A DNA stretch of 64,000 nucleotides, from NCBI GenBank assembly GCA_037954325.1, contig JBBMNZ010000031.1:1766001-1830000 (forward strand), in the 5' to 3' direction. The notes below the pieces were generated by a model. That model was not told the DNA's origin. It did no database searches and saw nothing but the letters and a program-made list of their open reading frames with translations. Made by a program: the position numbers and the translations under genes. Below are positions 18,956-31,350 of this stretch, piece by piece. This stretch comes from Fistularia commersonii. Taxonomy: Eukaryota > Chordata > Actinopteri > Syngnathiformes > Fistulariidae. The first letter of the stretch is position 1; each line of letters opens with the position of its first letter.

Positions 18956-20270
18956 CTGCTAGAGGGTACAGGATGTATTGCAAGCTTGTCTACTTTCTTG
19001 AAAAAATGTTCTAGGCTGGAAGGATGGGATCACACATGTTCAAGTATACGCAAGTAAGTATACGTATACGCTTTGAAATCGCCAATGATTGTTGGCCAAT
19101 GATTGTTGGAGCAGTTGTGTGACTCAGGCTAAATAACCAGCCAATGTTTGTCGGTGTTTTGCCCTTTTCGCGTTACATCATTTGTAATTTCACTGCCATG
19201 GAGATGACTTTTTTTTTTTTTTTTTTCTTCAAAACACTGCCTTCAGAAGAGTCTTACTTACGCTTGGGAGCCATAATAAAGGTCAAAAAGTAAAAAAAAA
19301 AAGCAACAAACTAAAATGAAAGCACAGCCTGTCAATTCATCATATGACGTCACATGACAACGTACTCCACTCCCCTACTAGATCCTGCATGAAATTTGTT
19401 TTAGCGGCACAAACACCTTATGTCGGTACAGGACTTCCTAACAAATTTATAGTTGATGGCAATGTAAGCATGAAATGGTGCAAGCCAAGGATGTCATGAA
19501 ACTAAAATATATATCTGAGTCATAGACTCACAGACTCAGTCACATACTTAGATATATATTTTTATACATATTTTTTGATATGGCCTTCAAGGCTGACTCC
19601 TGGTCATACTTTCTTCACTACAAATTTTATTCCACGACATGCAGTTAGAGTTGGGTCACATTTTTGGTTTGCTTCCCCAGTGTAGAGCAAGGCGTTCGGC
19701 TGTTTTAATTCCGAGCTATCCAGCACTCATTATGCCCCATCATTCATTCTGACAAATTAATAAGAAGCAAACCACACTCGCTACTTTCACTTTGTATTGC
19801 AGTAGTAATAGGCAATATGCCAACATGATTAACACAGTCGTTTAACTGAATGAACCGACGGACAGTGAGAAAATTAAGGTGGTAACAAAGCGACAAAATG
19901 TGGTATGCAGCTGTGGCGGGAACATAGAAGATTCATTTTGTTTGCACCGATGAATGTTCATTTGTTGCGGGTGATTTGATACTTTTTGAAAAATTCATTT
20001 ACTCCACACTTTTTTCATTTCCCCAGTTCTCCATTCAGAGAGCTGCTGTTTTCACATTTAACCCGTGGTTGGGGTCATACTTCACATTTATGGGAGTTGA
20101 AAACAGCTGTAGTTTTTATTTTTCTGTACGATTCAGTTGATGTAGATAAGTAAATGTCCAGCTTTCAACATCTTGTGGTGCCAAAACACTTTCCATTAGA
20201 TTGTATTCACACATTCTTGCACTGATGGCAGGAGAACTGCAATAGAAGGTGGGCAATCCGGAACTATTTG
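18956..20270. other. Unannotated stretch with a short inverted repeat
   Basis: A T-run lies at 19209-19226. An imperfect inverted repeat at about 19504-19563 (AAATATATATCTGAGT paired with ACTTAGATATATATTT) may form a hairpin. No gene or recognised repeat otherwise. Confidence 0.5.
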
Positions 20271-20400
20271 GGGTTAAGTGTCTTGCCCAAGGATGCATCC
20301 GCATGCAGACAGGAGGAGACGGTTATTGAACCCCCCACTTTTTCGATTGGAGGTATGCCCTGCTTTTCCAACTGGGTCACATCTGCCCAAGTTCCAAGAA
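20271..20400 (-). repeat. tRNA-derived SINE fragment
   Basis: The reverse complement carries CTCCTCCTGTCTGCATGC and CCTTGGGCAAGACACTTAAC, plus a B-box-like segment, and matches the 5' half of the SINE at 4008-4262. The 3' half is absent. Confidence 0.75.
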
Positions 20401-20530
20401 TACCATTCTGCCCTCGGATCTCGTTTGCAGGGACTACCCTCCTCCAGGGGTACCTTTTATTCTTGTATTCGCATAGACAGTAAGGGACCACAGTGACACA
20501 AATGTTCTTAAGTGCTACAGTCAAAATAAC
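20400..20530 (+). repeat. Fragment related to the split element at 21993-23075
   Basis: Shares AGACAGTAAGGGACCACAGT with about 22096-22115 and looser similarity around it. It looks like a worn member of the same unclassified family. Confidence 0.45.
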
Positions 20531-21074
20531 CAGACAACACCGACAACATGGAGAGTAAAGTTGTATCATAGGAATAATGACCATGGACAATCAAATGGGT
20601 ATAAGTATTTTTGTTGCAAGAAAATAAGTCCACAAAAGTTTGAAAAATGCTGCACAAACTGAAAAGGTTCAAGGAATCTGGTTTGAATTTACATTAGGTA
20701 ACTGTTCTCAAGCTGATAAGCATCTGCAAGGGATGCCTTTTCCTTTAAATACAGATTCAGGGTGGATGATCCACTGACTTGGAGTGGAATAATTACTATC
20801 ACCTGTCCTGGAGGCAGAAATAAATGCAAAGAAAAAAAATAGAATGGTGAACATCATGAAACAGAGAGAGAAATGTAGGGAGTGAAGTGAGTCTTACAAA
20901 TGAAGTTGTTTTTTCTTAAGTACTATCACCTGTCCCAGAAGCAAAAAACAAAAAACTTGACAAGGAGAGAACAGATTGGATGAAACACATGATGACTGAT
21001 TAACTGATAAAACACCAACCATCATAAGAATACATAGGGCAAACACACAAAATGGGAACAAAGAAGGAAGTAAA
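20531..21074. other. Unannotated stretch
   Basis: AT-rich with no recognised gene or repeat. Confidence 0.5.
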
Positions 21075-21086
21075 AGAGAACCTGGC

Positions 21087-21135
21087 ACACACAAACACAC
21101 ACTCACACACACGTACACACATGCATGCACGCACA

Positions 21136-21171
<36 letters not shown>

Positions 21172-21218
21172 CACATACATACACACACACACACATACAC
21201 ACACACACACACACTCAA
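21087..21218. repeat. (CA)n and (GCAC)n microsatellite
   Basis: Compound tract of CA repeats with a core of about ten GCAC units (about 21124-21172). The frames crossing it are low-complexity shadows. Confidence 0.95.
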
Positions 21219-21230
21219 AAACTTACTATC

Positions 21231-21865
21231 AAAGTAAAACAGGAAATCACAACAAAAGGAAACACATGAAATTAACAACACCTCAGAAAGACACGTAGGG
21301 AAAGTCAGAATAACAACAAAATAGACAGGAAGAAAGCAGCATTGAGTATGTAACATGTGAGGGGAAAGCAGACCACAAACCACAGTTGACATGTCAAGGA
21401 CATTGATACAGAATGACAGTGAAAGTACACCAGAAAAACAGAATTAAGAAGTTAATAAACTATAACGTTCCAAACTGAGGAATTGAAATAAGAGTGACAT
21501 TTTTCCCCATAAGAGCAGCTGCTCATTTAAAATATGGAACAGTATCAGAAGTATGACTTTTGTATCAATCACTATTTTTTGACTGCGTCGATCAACACGT
21601 CTTGGTGCAAGTGTAAAATATGAATAGACAGTTTGAGTTTTCTGCTTTTATTTTGAAACCTGAGCTTTGGTTCAGCATCTCAAAAAGGAACAACAACAAG
21701 TCAGAATTATTTTTATGACTTTTAAGTTGTTTTTCCAGTGAAATACCAAAGTATCTCTCAAATATTTTTTTATTAATTGGCATACCTGTTGTTGGTAAGA
21801 GGAGTTTTATCCTTTCATATTATCTGACCTGGTCCAAATCTAAATCATGGTGTAGACCAACATAC
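21231..21865. other. Unannotated stretch
   Basis: Nothing recognised; no convincing coding frame on either strand. Confidence 0.5.
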
Positions 21866-21992
21866 TTCCATTCATTCATTATCGGTATCGCTTATCCTAT
21901 GGTCGGGTTTGCGGGGGCGCTGAAACCTATCCAGGCTGCAATTGAGCGAGAGGCAGGATTCACCCGGGACTGTTCCCCAGTACATCACAGGG

Positions 21993-23079
21993 CCACGTAA
22001 GCCACCTTCCAGCAGAAAAGTTCTAGGAACTGTCCTGCTCAAATTTTGGTCTAGTAACTGCCCGCCTCCTTGGTAGTCTAAGCTTTGCATTCTTGCAGAC
22101 AGTAAGGGACCACAGTAGGGACTGCTACATGTACCTTAAGTATCATACTCAAAAACGTTTTAATCTCTTGTCAACAGTCCTTGTGTAGCTAGACTCCCTG
22201 CCTCCCAGCTGGATTACTTCAGCACATACCCTGCGTTAGTCAATTGTGTCGTTATAGCTGCTCTTTGATAGAACAAGTTCAAGCACTCCGTTAGCTGACT
22301 TTCCACTTATTTTCCTAGCAATGCTTCTGTTGTGTGGGAGACCAGAAGAGCTTGTCGCAAGTTGCAAGAACACCGCTGATTTAGAATGGCGCCCCACTGT
22401 CAGCAAGAAGTATCTGGTAATGGGTGTGGCTGATGAGTTCTACCAATCACCAAGCAACTGTGAAATATGACTTCTTATGGAACCGTAGATGGAACCGTCC
22501 TCGGGGTAGGAGCTAAACCGTTTCCAGAGTTTCATTGTCCCTGGTTCTGGTGCTGTCAAAATGCATGAAGAATGGCCTAGTTCAGGGGTGGGCAAACTTT
22601 TTGGCTCAGGGGCTGCATTGACTTTTAAAAGTTGACAAATGGCCCAGGTCAGCTCAAGATACAATCCATATTTGTCAGCCATTTGTCTGAACATTGTCTG
22701 ACATTTTCTTTGAAAGTAAAACCATCTTGGAAGGCTCTGATGTTTCCATGCATTTCATGCACAAAGCGGGTTTTCCCTTGTAGCTTAATGTCCAGCTCAT
22801 TCATCTGTGTCAGTGCAGGCTAAATCAAAATGTCAATCTGTGTCATTCAGGTCAGGAAAATTCTCAAGTGTTCTCAAGTCGCTCCAAAAATGAAATAACC
22901 TCCTGTTTGAGCTCCCACATTAATTGATCCAATCATTCACATCAAGTACGAATTCTGTACCAATCTTTGGCGGTTTGAATTAAAAAGACCAACGGGCCGG
23001 ATGTAGTTTGCCCACCCCTGGTCTAGTTCCTGAAAAGGTTCTAGGAACAGAAAAAAGGTTCCTAAAGTGTAAAAGGGGC
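21993..23079. mobile_element. Unclassified DNA-element copy, itself carrying a hAT MITE
   Basis: Inserted in the fish repeat above. The left end has CACCTTCCAGCAGAAAAG and AGTTCTAGGAACTG; the right end has GGTTCTAGGAACAG and GGTTCCTAAAGTG, giving loosely inverted ends. The internal segment 22325-22580 (GAATGGCGCCCCACTGTC, GAGTTCTACCAATCACCAAG) matches the minus-strand copy at 26535-26755, which lacks the MITE. Without the MITE it is about 650 bp. Superfamily unknown. Confidence 0.6.
22583..23020. mobile_element. hAT-type MITE (438 bp)
   Basis: Terminal inverted repeat CAGGGGTGGGCAAACT at the left and its complement AGTTTGCCCACCCCTG at the right. The flanks 22575-22582 (GCCTAGTT) and 23021-23028 (GTCTAGTT) form an 8-bp duplication with one difference. 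In the related element at 26535-26755 the corresponding site is empty (CCTAGTTCC), which confirms the insertion. No transposase frame is present. Confidence 0.9.
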
Positions 23080-23255
23080 TATATGGAGACATACAACCAT
23101 TCACACGGAGACCAGATTAGGTTCTCCAATGAACTTAGGGCATGTTTTTGGATCGTGGGGAAACCCACACGGACAGACAAACTCGAAATGGTTCAGAATG
23201 GAACCAGGAACCATCCTGTTTTGAAGCTGGAGCACTGCGCCATTGTGACGCCCAA

Positions 23256-26200
23256 CCAATATCTAATTTTTGCGAGTTTTTAATAATATATGTCAACGTC
23301 AAAACTATAAACGTTTTTGACCTTTGTCAGTGCCAAAGGCCCAGTTTTGAGAATTTTGGATGCCAAATAAGAAACAGGGCATATTGTCCTGCTCTTCCTT
23401 CAAAGTTCTCATCTCATTATGGTCTGTCTGATGCTGCAGGTAATTAGTGGAGTCTGTGGCTGGGAAGTAAAGTGAGAGGCAGAGTGTCTGCAGAGACACA
23501 CTGACACTCTTCGACACTGTAATATATGCTAATGGAAAAGACATTTATCTGCATAGTTTAACATAAGAAAGGGACCATCTATCTGGGGTTTTTAATAATT
23601 TTCACTAAAAATGTCACAGACAGCCATAACTTAGCTGTTACAAAGAATAACATTTGCACTCTTATCTTCAATGGCCGTGATCTATTTAAAAAAAAAAGAT
23701 TAATTAAGGCATAAGAAAAAAAAAAGCGGAGGCAGTGAGATGGGGTGAGTGCAAAGGAGCCATGTGATGGGAAATAGCTGAACTCCCCCAAAATAATTTC
23801 ATGCCGCTGGTGAGGGGGTTATTAATAACAGGTGCCACAGATGATAACATATCATTGTCAAATTTACTGTGATTCTGTGGTGGACCTTCTGAAGAAAAAT
23901 AATGGGGGAGCCGTCACCTCACTCTCAAAACGTTCCCGCGCAACCTTTAGAGGATGTGTAGTTGTTTGTCTTTCCCTGCTCAAGCTTACAACCGCTACCG
24001 TGAGAACTTGTAACTGCTTCTTTTCTGATGAAGTCTGCTATATCTTTATTGCCTTACAGAAACAGTTTATATTCCGTTAGTTCATATTAAGACTTCGACT
24101 GTCTATTGAGTTTCAGATGCTTGCACCTGACATTGGAGGGGACATGGGAAACTTCAGCGCTCTGCTGCGTTCACAGTTGAATTTTTAATCCTAACAAAAC
24201 ATCAAAGCTGCTGAACTTTCTTAAAGTTATTACAGTGGATTTTGTGCTTGCTGAAATGATACATCTGTGATGGCGAAAAGTACCCGAGGCTTGATTTCAT
24301 CATGGCAATATATTTGAGACAACACCATCCACACGCCTCAAAGAGCTACTGCAGTTCCGGCAAGTAAACCAGATGGATTCCCATGTTCCAGACGCACCCA
24401 AATGAGATGGTAAAGAACTTAAATACTGATTCATGAGCCTTTGCAAGAGCTTTCCCCTGAAGTGCGGAGGCATGTTTCATCTTACTTAAGCCCACAAACC
24501 GGTAAACAATTTTATTTCTCACTGAACTACTGAAGTGAGTGAAGTGAGTGAAAAGCGGCGATATTAAGACTGACCACAGATGCTTGGTCTACCTGGCACA
24601 CGAAACAGAAAAGGTTTCATATTTTACAAAGTCTAGTCTGCCATTCACACCTTGACAGGGTCATTCAAGGTGTCAACTTGAGCCCAATTCTAAAACCTCA
24701 CTTGGCATTTTCCCCAGAAGGGCTTTTGTACAGATGAGATAAATATGCACTGACAGTCTCCTGCCTCAGAAACCTCGTAAGATTACGAGTAATATTCCGG
24801 TAAAAACTGTTTTGCAAATGAAAGCGGGAATGCTACAAAGAACTCTTGGCAAATTCTCCCCTTCCAGCCCTGACAGAAAAAAAGCAAGCTGTGGCACTCT
24901 GTCCCTTCGCAGCATCACTCTCCCCACCTTTTTTTTAAAAAATGTGTTCAAACTTGTTTCCACCTCAGCTCCCAGGGCTCACGTAATCCCTCTCTAATGT
25001 TGTTGACGTCTTCCTTTTGATTCTTCTGCAACTTGGTCTCAGACATCTCGCAGCGCTTTTAATACATTCAGACTTTTTCAAACTGTTCCAGAATGGAGTT
25101 GCTCATGTGAACAGTAAGAATTGCTGCTTCATGGCTGGAAGGCTTTCTTCCGCGATCCAATGTGAACTGTGTGTGAAATAGGTTTTTATGACATTCATAC
25201 ACTAATGGGGCAATTAATAATGTACAAGTATCTAATTCTTGTCATATTTTGTGAAATATAATCTCAATGTCTACATTAGTCCACCGTGGGATGTGGCTTC
25301 TCCTCTGATCTGTGTTTCCATCTATCACTCTCAATGGGAATTTTGACAGAATTTGAGGTATTCACGCCCCAAAAAATAAATAAATAAGCAGCGGGGATGG
25401 CAGGACCAGAAGCAATCAATAAGCAAGCAATGAAAATGAATGTTGATTTTTTTTTATATCAGTTTTTTATATCTATTGAAACAAATGTTCTCTGCTGAAG
25501 TAACATTGTTTATTCAGGAGATGCTGTCAAGACGCAGAGTAAGCCACAATAAAGAAAGAAATAGACATATTTTGTCAGGGGAAATAAGATTCTGGAACTG
25601 AAGGTCCAGTGTGTATAAGCGATGTGGTGAACATATCAATTATTGTATACTGCAGATTTTACTCAATGTCTAACGAGGGGCTACAAATATGACATGGCAT
25701 GGCAACAACAGCCAATAACAATGTATCTGATGACAAAGCTGAAAGGTGTTGGCCTTTTCTCCTTCATACCTGAGGACAACCAATCCTTTGGCACAATTTT
25801 TTCTTACGATCTGTTGTTTCCATCTAAAACCCTGCAGAATCTGTCTTCCTGACTTAGAATCATGGCATCACTTATGCGTTGTGTCGAAAGTTTTTTGTTA
25901 AAGGCATTTTTTAGAATGCCCTATCTTTCTGAAATGCCTTGAACTCAATGACTTTTTAAATTGCTTTCTTTTTATACCCCCAGTTCACATTTGTACTCAC
26001 ATGATAATTTTAAAAGTCTGCATTAAGTGAGTAAGCAAGAAGTATGCAAAAAATACCTTGATGGAGACTCCATCATGTTTATTCATTGGACCTACAATAC
26101 AGATCGGCTGCATTTCAGTAAGAAGGCAGTGACATGAGGGAGTCAGAGACTGGAGAGTTGTTGGCAACGTAGAGCGGGGGGTCAGGCAAGGGACAGGGAG

Positions 26201-26374
26201 AGGGTTTTCTAGGATCCTCCAGGTTCATCCAATATAAGGAGTATGACCTCAAGGGCTTGGGGGCTTGGAGGTCTTGGGCAAAGATTTCAGCAAGGTAGCA
26301 AAAGCAGCCAGGATAATCTAGGATCTTCTTGTGCAAACTAGGTATCGTGTCAAAGCTGAATTGCAATTTTTGTA
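23256..26374. other. Unannotated stretch (about 3.1 kb)
   Basis: I find no repeat family that I know and no coding frame with protein-like composition. Short A/T runs and a (AAATA)-like patch near 25372-25385 are the only simple features. This may be old unique DNA. Confidence 0.5.
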
Positions 26375-26435
26375 AGTCACTTTGGATAATAGCATCTGCT
26401 AAATGACTGTGATGTAACGTAATGTAATGTAGCAT
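26375..26435 (+). repeat. SINE-like tail
   Basis: AAGTCACTTTGGATAATAGC, then ATCTGCTAAATGACTG and a degenerate (GTAAT)n tail. It matches 53147-53215 and the 3' end of a very common teleost SINE. The body upstream is too worn to delimit. Confidence 0.65.
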
Positions 26436-26534
26436 AGGTAGTCAGGCAAGGGATGGGTTGAGGCAGCCAGTGTCTTCCTGTATAAGAACTCTGGAGATGT
26501 AAGCTGCTTTAGCAATATAGTAGCCTCTTGCAGT

Positions 26535-26755
26535 TCTTAGCACCTTTTGAGGAACTAGGCAGGTTTTTTGTGCATCCGGACAACATAGGAACCTGAAACG
26601 AGGATCTCAGTTCCTTGAACCATTTTAGCTTCCACTCTTTGGCTGGGACTTTTTATGGTTCCATAGGAACTATGTGACTTTGGTGATTGGTGGAACTCAT
26701 AAGCCATAGCAGATACTCCTTGTTAACAGTGGAGCGCCATTCTTAAAAGCTATTG
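26535..26755 (-). repeat. Second copy of the element at 21993-23079 (empty site)
   Basis: The reverse complement shares AATGGCGCTCCACTGT, GAGTTCCACCAATCACC, TATGGAACCAT and CCTAGTTCCTCAAAAGG with 22380-22585 plus 23021-23045. It lacks the 438-bp hAT MITE. Confidence 0.75.
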
Positions 26756-26904
26756 TTGTCACTGCTCAGTCGATGATCAAAGATTTTCTTGTAGGTATTC
26801 CAAAGCATAATTGAACAACAAAAGGAAAAAGAACAGTGACAATTTAGATAGGGGCGTTCCTTTTAGATTTATGATCTGTAATAAAATGCATGTAAAAGTT
26901 AATA

Positions 26905-27360
26905 TTATAATATCAATGAAAATGATTATCATAGAGCTGATGTTACTGCATTTTGAATTTGATTGGGTAGTTAAACAAATTTTATTTGATTGGTGTCAAA
27001 CCTAGATGCACTGTTGAGGTCACTCATGCCATTTGAGTGCTTTTCACAATTTCACCTATTTATGTCAGCTTGAAGTGTCAAAAGTACTCAAATTGATCAG
27101 TGAGCTGTTTGTTGACAAGAAGGTCATTAATGGAGGTAGCTTTTGCAAAGTCGTGTCCCCAATCGGGGCCCTGCACTGCAAAGGCTGAGGGGGAGCAAAC
27201 AAGCGAACGAACCAATCAACCAATGAATGACCAAACAAATGACTGAAAAGATGAACAAACAACCAAACAACCAACGAATAACGAAAAAAATAGACAATAG
27301 AAAAAAATGAACGAATGATCAAACAAACCAACCAACTAATGAATGAACCAACAAATGGGC
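26905..27360 (+). repeat. Local duplication, unit 1
   Basis: Aligns with 28008-28560. Landmarks are TGAATTTGATTGGGTAGTTAA, CCTAGATGCACTG-TGAGGTCACTC, TTTGCAAAGTC-TGTCCCC and an ending of CAA/GAA-rich spacer with AACAAAC and AATGAATGA motifs. No coding sequence recognised. Confidence 0.85.
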
Positions 27361-28007
27361 GACTGAAAAAATTGCTTTCTGTATCATCCCACCTTTTTTT
27401 TTTTAGCTTTTAACGCATCGTTTTATATGCATGGGGCAAAACCTGGTACAGGGCTGCCATCTGCATGTTACATTTACAGCTTTACTTAGAAGCAGCTTTC
27501 TTCTACACTTCAGGAGGAAGCTGCTCTCATTCTTCACCAGAGGAGTCAAGGTCAGAATGTATGTATGTTGTGGTTTGTTCCTTATTCACTGCCTGTAGGT
27601 TGTAGTCGGTGTTAATTGACAACCCCTCATAGAATCAAAGCGTTTGGTATCTGCCAGTTGCCGTGGATGAAAACACTACAGAAACTGGACAGGCTATTAG
27701 GCACAATGATAGAGCAGCATCTGTGTTCATGGATAAGATTTCTTTTGATTAAATCTTGTTAAGTAGAGATAAAAGACCTCTATCTGTGGGTGGAAGTTCT
27801 GAGAGTTGGCAATCAATTACTGAGGAAGGTATGCCAATGGATGGGGTCCTCAGAGCAAGACATGAATCTTTTCCAGAGTAACTGTTGCCAAAATGGTGCT
27901 TCAGTTATTCTTAATTGGAGCAAAAGGAAAAAAAATGTTCACAATGAATACAACAACATTATTTACTCACATTCAAAATGCAACAAACCAGAAAAAATAA
28001 CTAGCCA

Positions 28008-28560
28008 AGATAATTATAATATTAATAAAAATGATCATGATAGAGGCCGTGCTGCTGTTACTGCAATTTGAATTTGATTGGGTAGTTAAACTGATCAGTG
28101 TGAGTGAATTGCGGTATAGGGGGGGTGTCGAGACAAAGCATAAAGTTAATTAGATAAAAATCCTTATTAAAGAAGGAGATATCAGCTTGTGTCTCCACTG
28201 TTTATTTGATTGGTGTCAAGCCTAGATGCACTGCTGAGGTCACTCACGCCATTTTGAAGAGCGCTCTTCATAATTTCACCAATTTTCAGGTCAGTTTGAA
28301 AGGTCAAAAGCACTCAAATTGACTAGTGAGATGTTTGCTGACAAGAGGGACATTTATGGGGTTTGGCTTTTGCAAAGTCATGTCCCCCCTGGCTCTACAA
28401 AGGCTAGGGTGGAGTGAACAAACCAATCAACTAATGACTGAAAAATGAACACATTAACAAACAGACCAAGGGAATAACCAACAAAAGAATGAATGTACAA
28501 ATAATCGAATAAATGAACAAAAAAAACCAACCAACTGAAAATTGAACAAACGAATTAACA
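28008..28560 (+). repeat. Local duplication, unit 2 with ~110-bp insertion
   Basis: Second copy of 26905-27360, in direct orientation about 1.1 kb downstream. Between TTGGGTAGTTAAAC and TTATTTGATTGGTGTC it has about 108 bp (28097-28202) that unit 1 lacks; this segment has no feature I recognise. Confidence 0.85.
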
Positions 28561-28647
28561 AACAAACAAACTATCGTAATGAACGAATGACGCAATGGAC
28601 CACCCAACCATTGACCCAACAACCCAAGGACCCTTGTAGCATACTGT

Positions 28648-30307
28648 GCCGGGTGAGGCCCAGGTTAACGACTGCCATTGGTACCAATGACCTACAGGGT
28701 ACCAGTAGAAATATGACTTCTGATACTTGAAGAAGGAGAGGAAGAAGGCGTGCTCGGAAGCAGAGAGAGAAATGGAAAGGCAAGAGTCTGGGACTGAGAG
28801 CTTGGACATTGAATACCGGGACTATGACAGGAAAAGGTAGAGAGTTGATCATCATGATGCAGAGAAGGAAGGTGGAAAAACTGTGTGTCCAGGAGACCAA
28901 GTGGAGAGGCAGTAAGGCTAGAAGCTTAGGAGCAGGCTTTAAGTTGTACTATCATGGTACTGACCAGAAGAGAAATGGAGTAGGAGCTATCTTGAAGGAG
29001 AAGTTTGCTAGGAATGTTCTGGAGGTGAAAAGAATGTCAGATTGACTTATGAGTCTGAAACTGGAAATTGAAGGTGTGATGCTCCATGTTGTTAGTGGCT
29101 ATGCTCTGCAGGTGGGATGTGATCTGAGGAGAGGGAGAAGTTCTGGAATGAGTTAGATGATGTGATTTAGAATATCCCCAGGGATGAGACAGTAGTAATC
29201 GGTGCAGACTTCAATATGCAGGTTGGTGCAGGCAATAGAGGGGATGAAGAAGTGATGGGCAGATTTGGCATCCGGGATAGGAATGCAGAGGGACAGATGG
29301 TGGTAGACTTTGCAAAAAGGATGCAAATGGCTGTAGTGAACACTTTTTTACAGAAAAGACAGGAACATAGGGTAGCGGAGGTAGGAGCATGCAGGTAGAC
29401 TACATCTTGTAAAGACAAGGTAACCTGAAAGAAATCAGTGACTGTAAAGTAGTTGTAGGTGAGAGTGTGGTCAGAAATCATAGGCTGGTGGTTTGTAAAA
29501 TGACTCTGGTGACAAGGAAGATCAAGAGGACAAAGGCAGTGCAGAGAAGAAAGTAGTTGAGGCTGACAAGGGAGGAGTGTTGTATGGTTTTCAGGGAGGA
29601 GTCGAGAAAGGCTCTGGTTGGTCAGGGAGAGCTTCCGGGTGGCTGAACAACTGCAGCTAATGTTATTAGGGTTAGAGAGGGATATGTATTGACAGATGCT
29701 AGAAGAATGATGGTAAGATGTAAGTGTACCTTGAAGAACTGATGAATGAGGACAATGAAAGAGAGGCAAGTGTAGAAGAGGTGACTATTGTAGACCACAA
29801 AGTAGCACAGATTAGTAAAAGTGATGTAAGGAAGGCATTGAAGACCTGTGGAAGTGTCTTCGAGAGGCAGCAGGAGAGTTCTCAACAGGATCTTAGAGAG
29901 TGAGAAGATGCCTGAAGAATGGAAGCGTGATGGTGCCTATTTTTAAGAATATGCTGGATGTGCAGAATTGTGGCAACTATAGAGGGATAAAGTTGATGAG
30001 CCATAAAATGAAGTTATGGGAAAGAGTAGTGGAAACTAGACTGAGAGCAGAAGTCAACATTTGTGAACAGCAGTATGGCTTCATGCCTAGAAAGAGTACT
30101 ACAGATGCATACATTTGCTTTGAGAATGCAAATAGAGAAGTACAGAGAAGGCTGCTGCGGAAGTCTGGAGTAGCAGAGAAGTATATTAATCTGGTGCAGA
30201 TAAAATACATTAAACTGGTTACCCCTACAGGTGTGCTGTAGGGGTGACAGAAGTTCAAGTTGGAGGCGGCACTCCATCAGGGATCAGCTCTGAGCCCCTT
30301 CTTGTTT
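28648..30307 (+). pseudogene. RTE LINE copy 5, 3'-truncated
   Basis: Starts in the RTE 5' region (AGGTTAACGACTGCC, GACCTACAGGGTACCAG), then encodes the endonuclease start (28809-29045, MNTGTMTGKGRELIIMMQRR, VQETKWRGSKARSLG), the GADFN motif at about 29200-29214, and later RT finger segments (29900-30241, FKNMLDVQNCGNYRGIKLMS, EQQYGFMPRKSTTDA). It has several internal deletions (about 29670, 29870, 30155) and ends abruptly at CTTGTTT, well before the palm YADD-type motif. The missing 3' end again implies deletion after insertion. Confidence 0.9.
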
Positions 30308-30810
30308 CAGTCGATTGAATCTGCGCTCACTCGGAACAAACATTGGACAATGGCAGCAGCGTCAACTAATGGGTGTTCGAAAGCAACAAGATATGGACAT
30401 ATTTCAATATAATTCAGCAGAAAGATCCCTGAATGCACTGTAAAGGGAGATTGTGGCTACAAAAGTTGGTGGAAAGAATACCACCAATGCCAAGCGGCGC
30501 TTGAAGGCTTTATCACGCTGATGTTTTTTTGAAGTCAAATTCTAAGTTCTGTTAACATATCAGAGGCATACAATTTGTAACATATCTTTCTGGACTTGTT
30601 TCTGTTATAGGTTGTACCCACAATATTATTTTGAAGCCTTAAAAGAGAGCAAAAGCATGGGTTGTTGCTGGGTAATGCTGGTGCGAAGACAAAAACAATC
30701 AAGATGGGAACATTACCCATGAGAAACTAGAGTCTCCACATTTGTTATTTTGTAGTTGTTCGCAATATTGACTTTCACAAACCCTCAGTTACATTGGTGG
30801 ATAGTTATGT
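30308..30810. other. Unannotated stretch
   Basis: No recognised feature; it may include worn upstream pol sequence of the Ty3 remnant that begins to be readable at 30811. Confidence 0.4.
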
Positions 30811-31350
30811 GAAACAGGTGGCTTTTGCTTATAACACATCTGATCATGCCTGCGGCAACTACGTTCTGTACAATCTAAATCACAGACCGATGTGTCGGTA
30901 TCATCTCAGCTGGTTTGTTACCTCTTTCTTGTCCTGACTTTGTGGTCTCTGTGTCGAAGTGGCTGGGGACTGCTTTTGCTGGCACAAGCAAAAGTTGTGC
31001 TATGATGGAGCAGTCTGCTATGAACCAAATGCAGTGGGGGATCTGGCATGACTACACACTCTGATGGAGGACTATTTGAAACTTGCTCCCCACTGGAAGG
31101 GACCATACAGGGTTCTGTCTATGTTGGGATCTCAGGGGGAACCGGGACACACCGATCATACTGGCAGCCCTTTGGACTTTGATGGACAGGGGCAGGTTGT
31201 CCGTTATGATAGACTGAAACCTTACATACAACCTCCCAGCATTTCCTGTTGATGTTCCCTCACTGCAGGACGAGGGGTTGCCAGAGTGGAACTGTGGGGC
31301 TAGGGAGTCACTGGCTGCGGGTGATACAGCGACTGTTCAGGTTACAGGCA
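30811..31350 (+). pseudogene. Ty3/gypsy integrase C-terminal remnant
   Basis: From 30811 one frame reads YVKQVAFAYNTSDHACGNYV, the end of a Ty3/gypsy integrase core (AYNTS-H). After frame changes, 31064-31252 reads YLKLAPHWKGPYRVLSMLG and VVRYDRLKPYIQPP, which is the GPY/F module that ends these integrases. The following sequence to about 31350 is in a variable tail. Integrase would insert element cDNA. No LTR was found next to it, and stops around 30930-31060 show it is dead. It is unlikely to belong to the 17-18 kb Sushi-like copy. Confidence 0.8.

Larger units (their letters stand above)
21866..23255 (+). repeat. Common fish repeat, split by an inserted element
   Basis: The left part (21866-21992: CATTCATTATCGG, CTATCCAGGCTGCAATTGAG, ATCACAGGGCCAC) and the right part (about 23080-23255: GAGACATACAACCATTCACAC, GGTTCTCCAATGAACTTAGG, the CATGTTTTTGGATCGTGGGG segment) are adjacent pieces of one repeat copy. 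They are separated by about 1.09 kb of inserted sequence (21993-23079). Confidence 0.7.

Noticed and set aside
20894..21392. Cys/Val-rich 106- and 130-codon minus frames
   Set aside because: They read through the (CA)n and (GCAC)n microsatellite and have no protein-like composition elsewhere.
26905..28560. CRISPR-like or satellite array
   Set aside because: Only two long units, no short regular repeats with unique spacers; CAA/GAA spacers are irregular.
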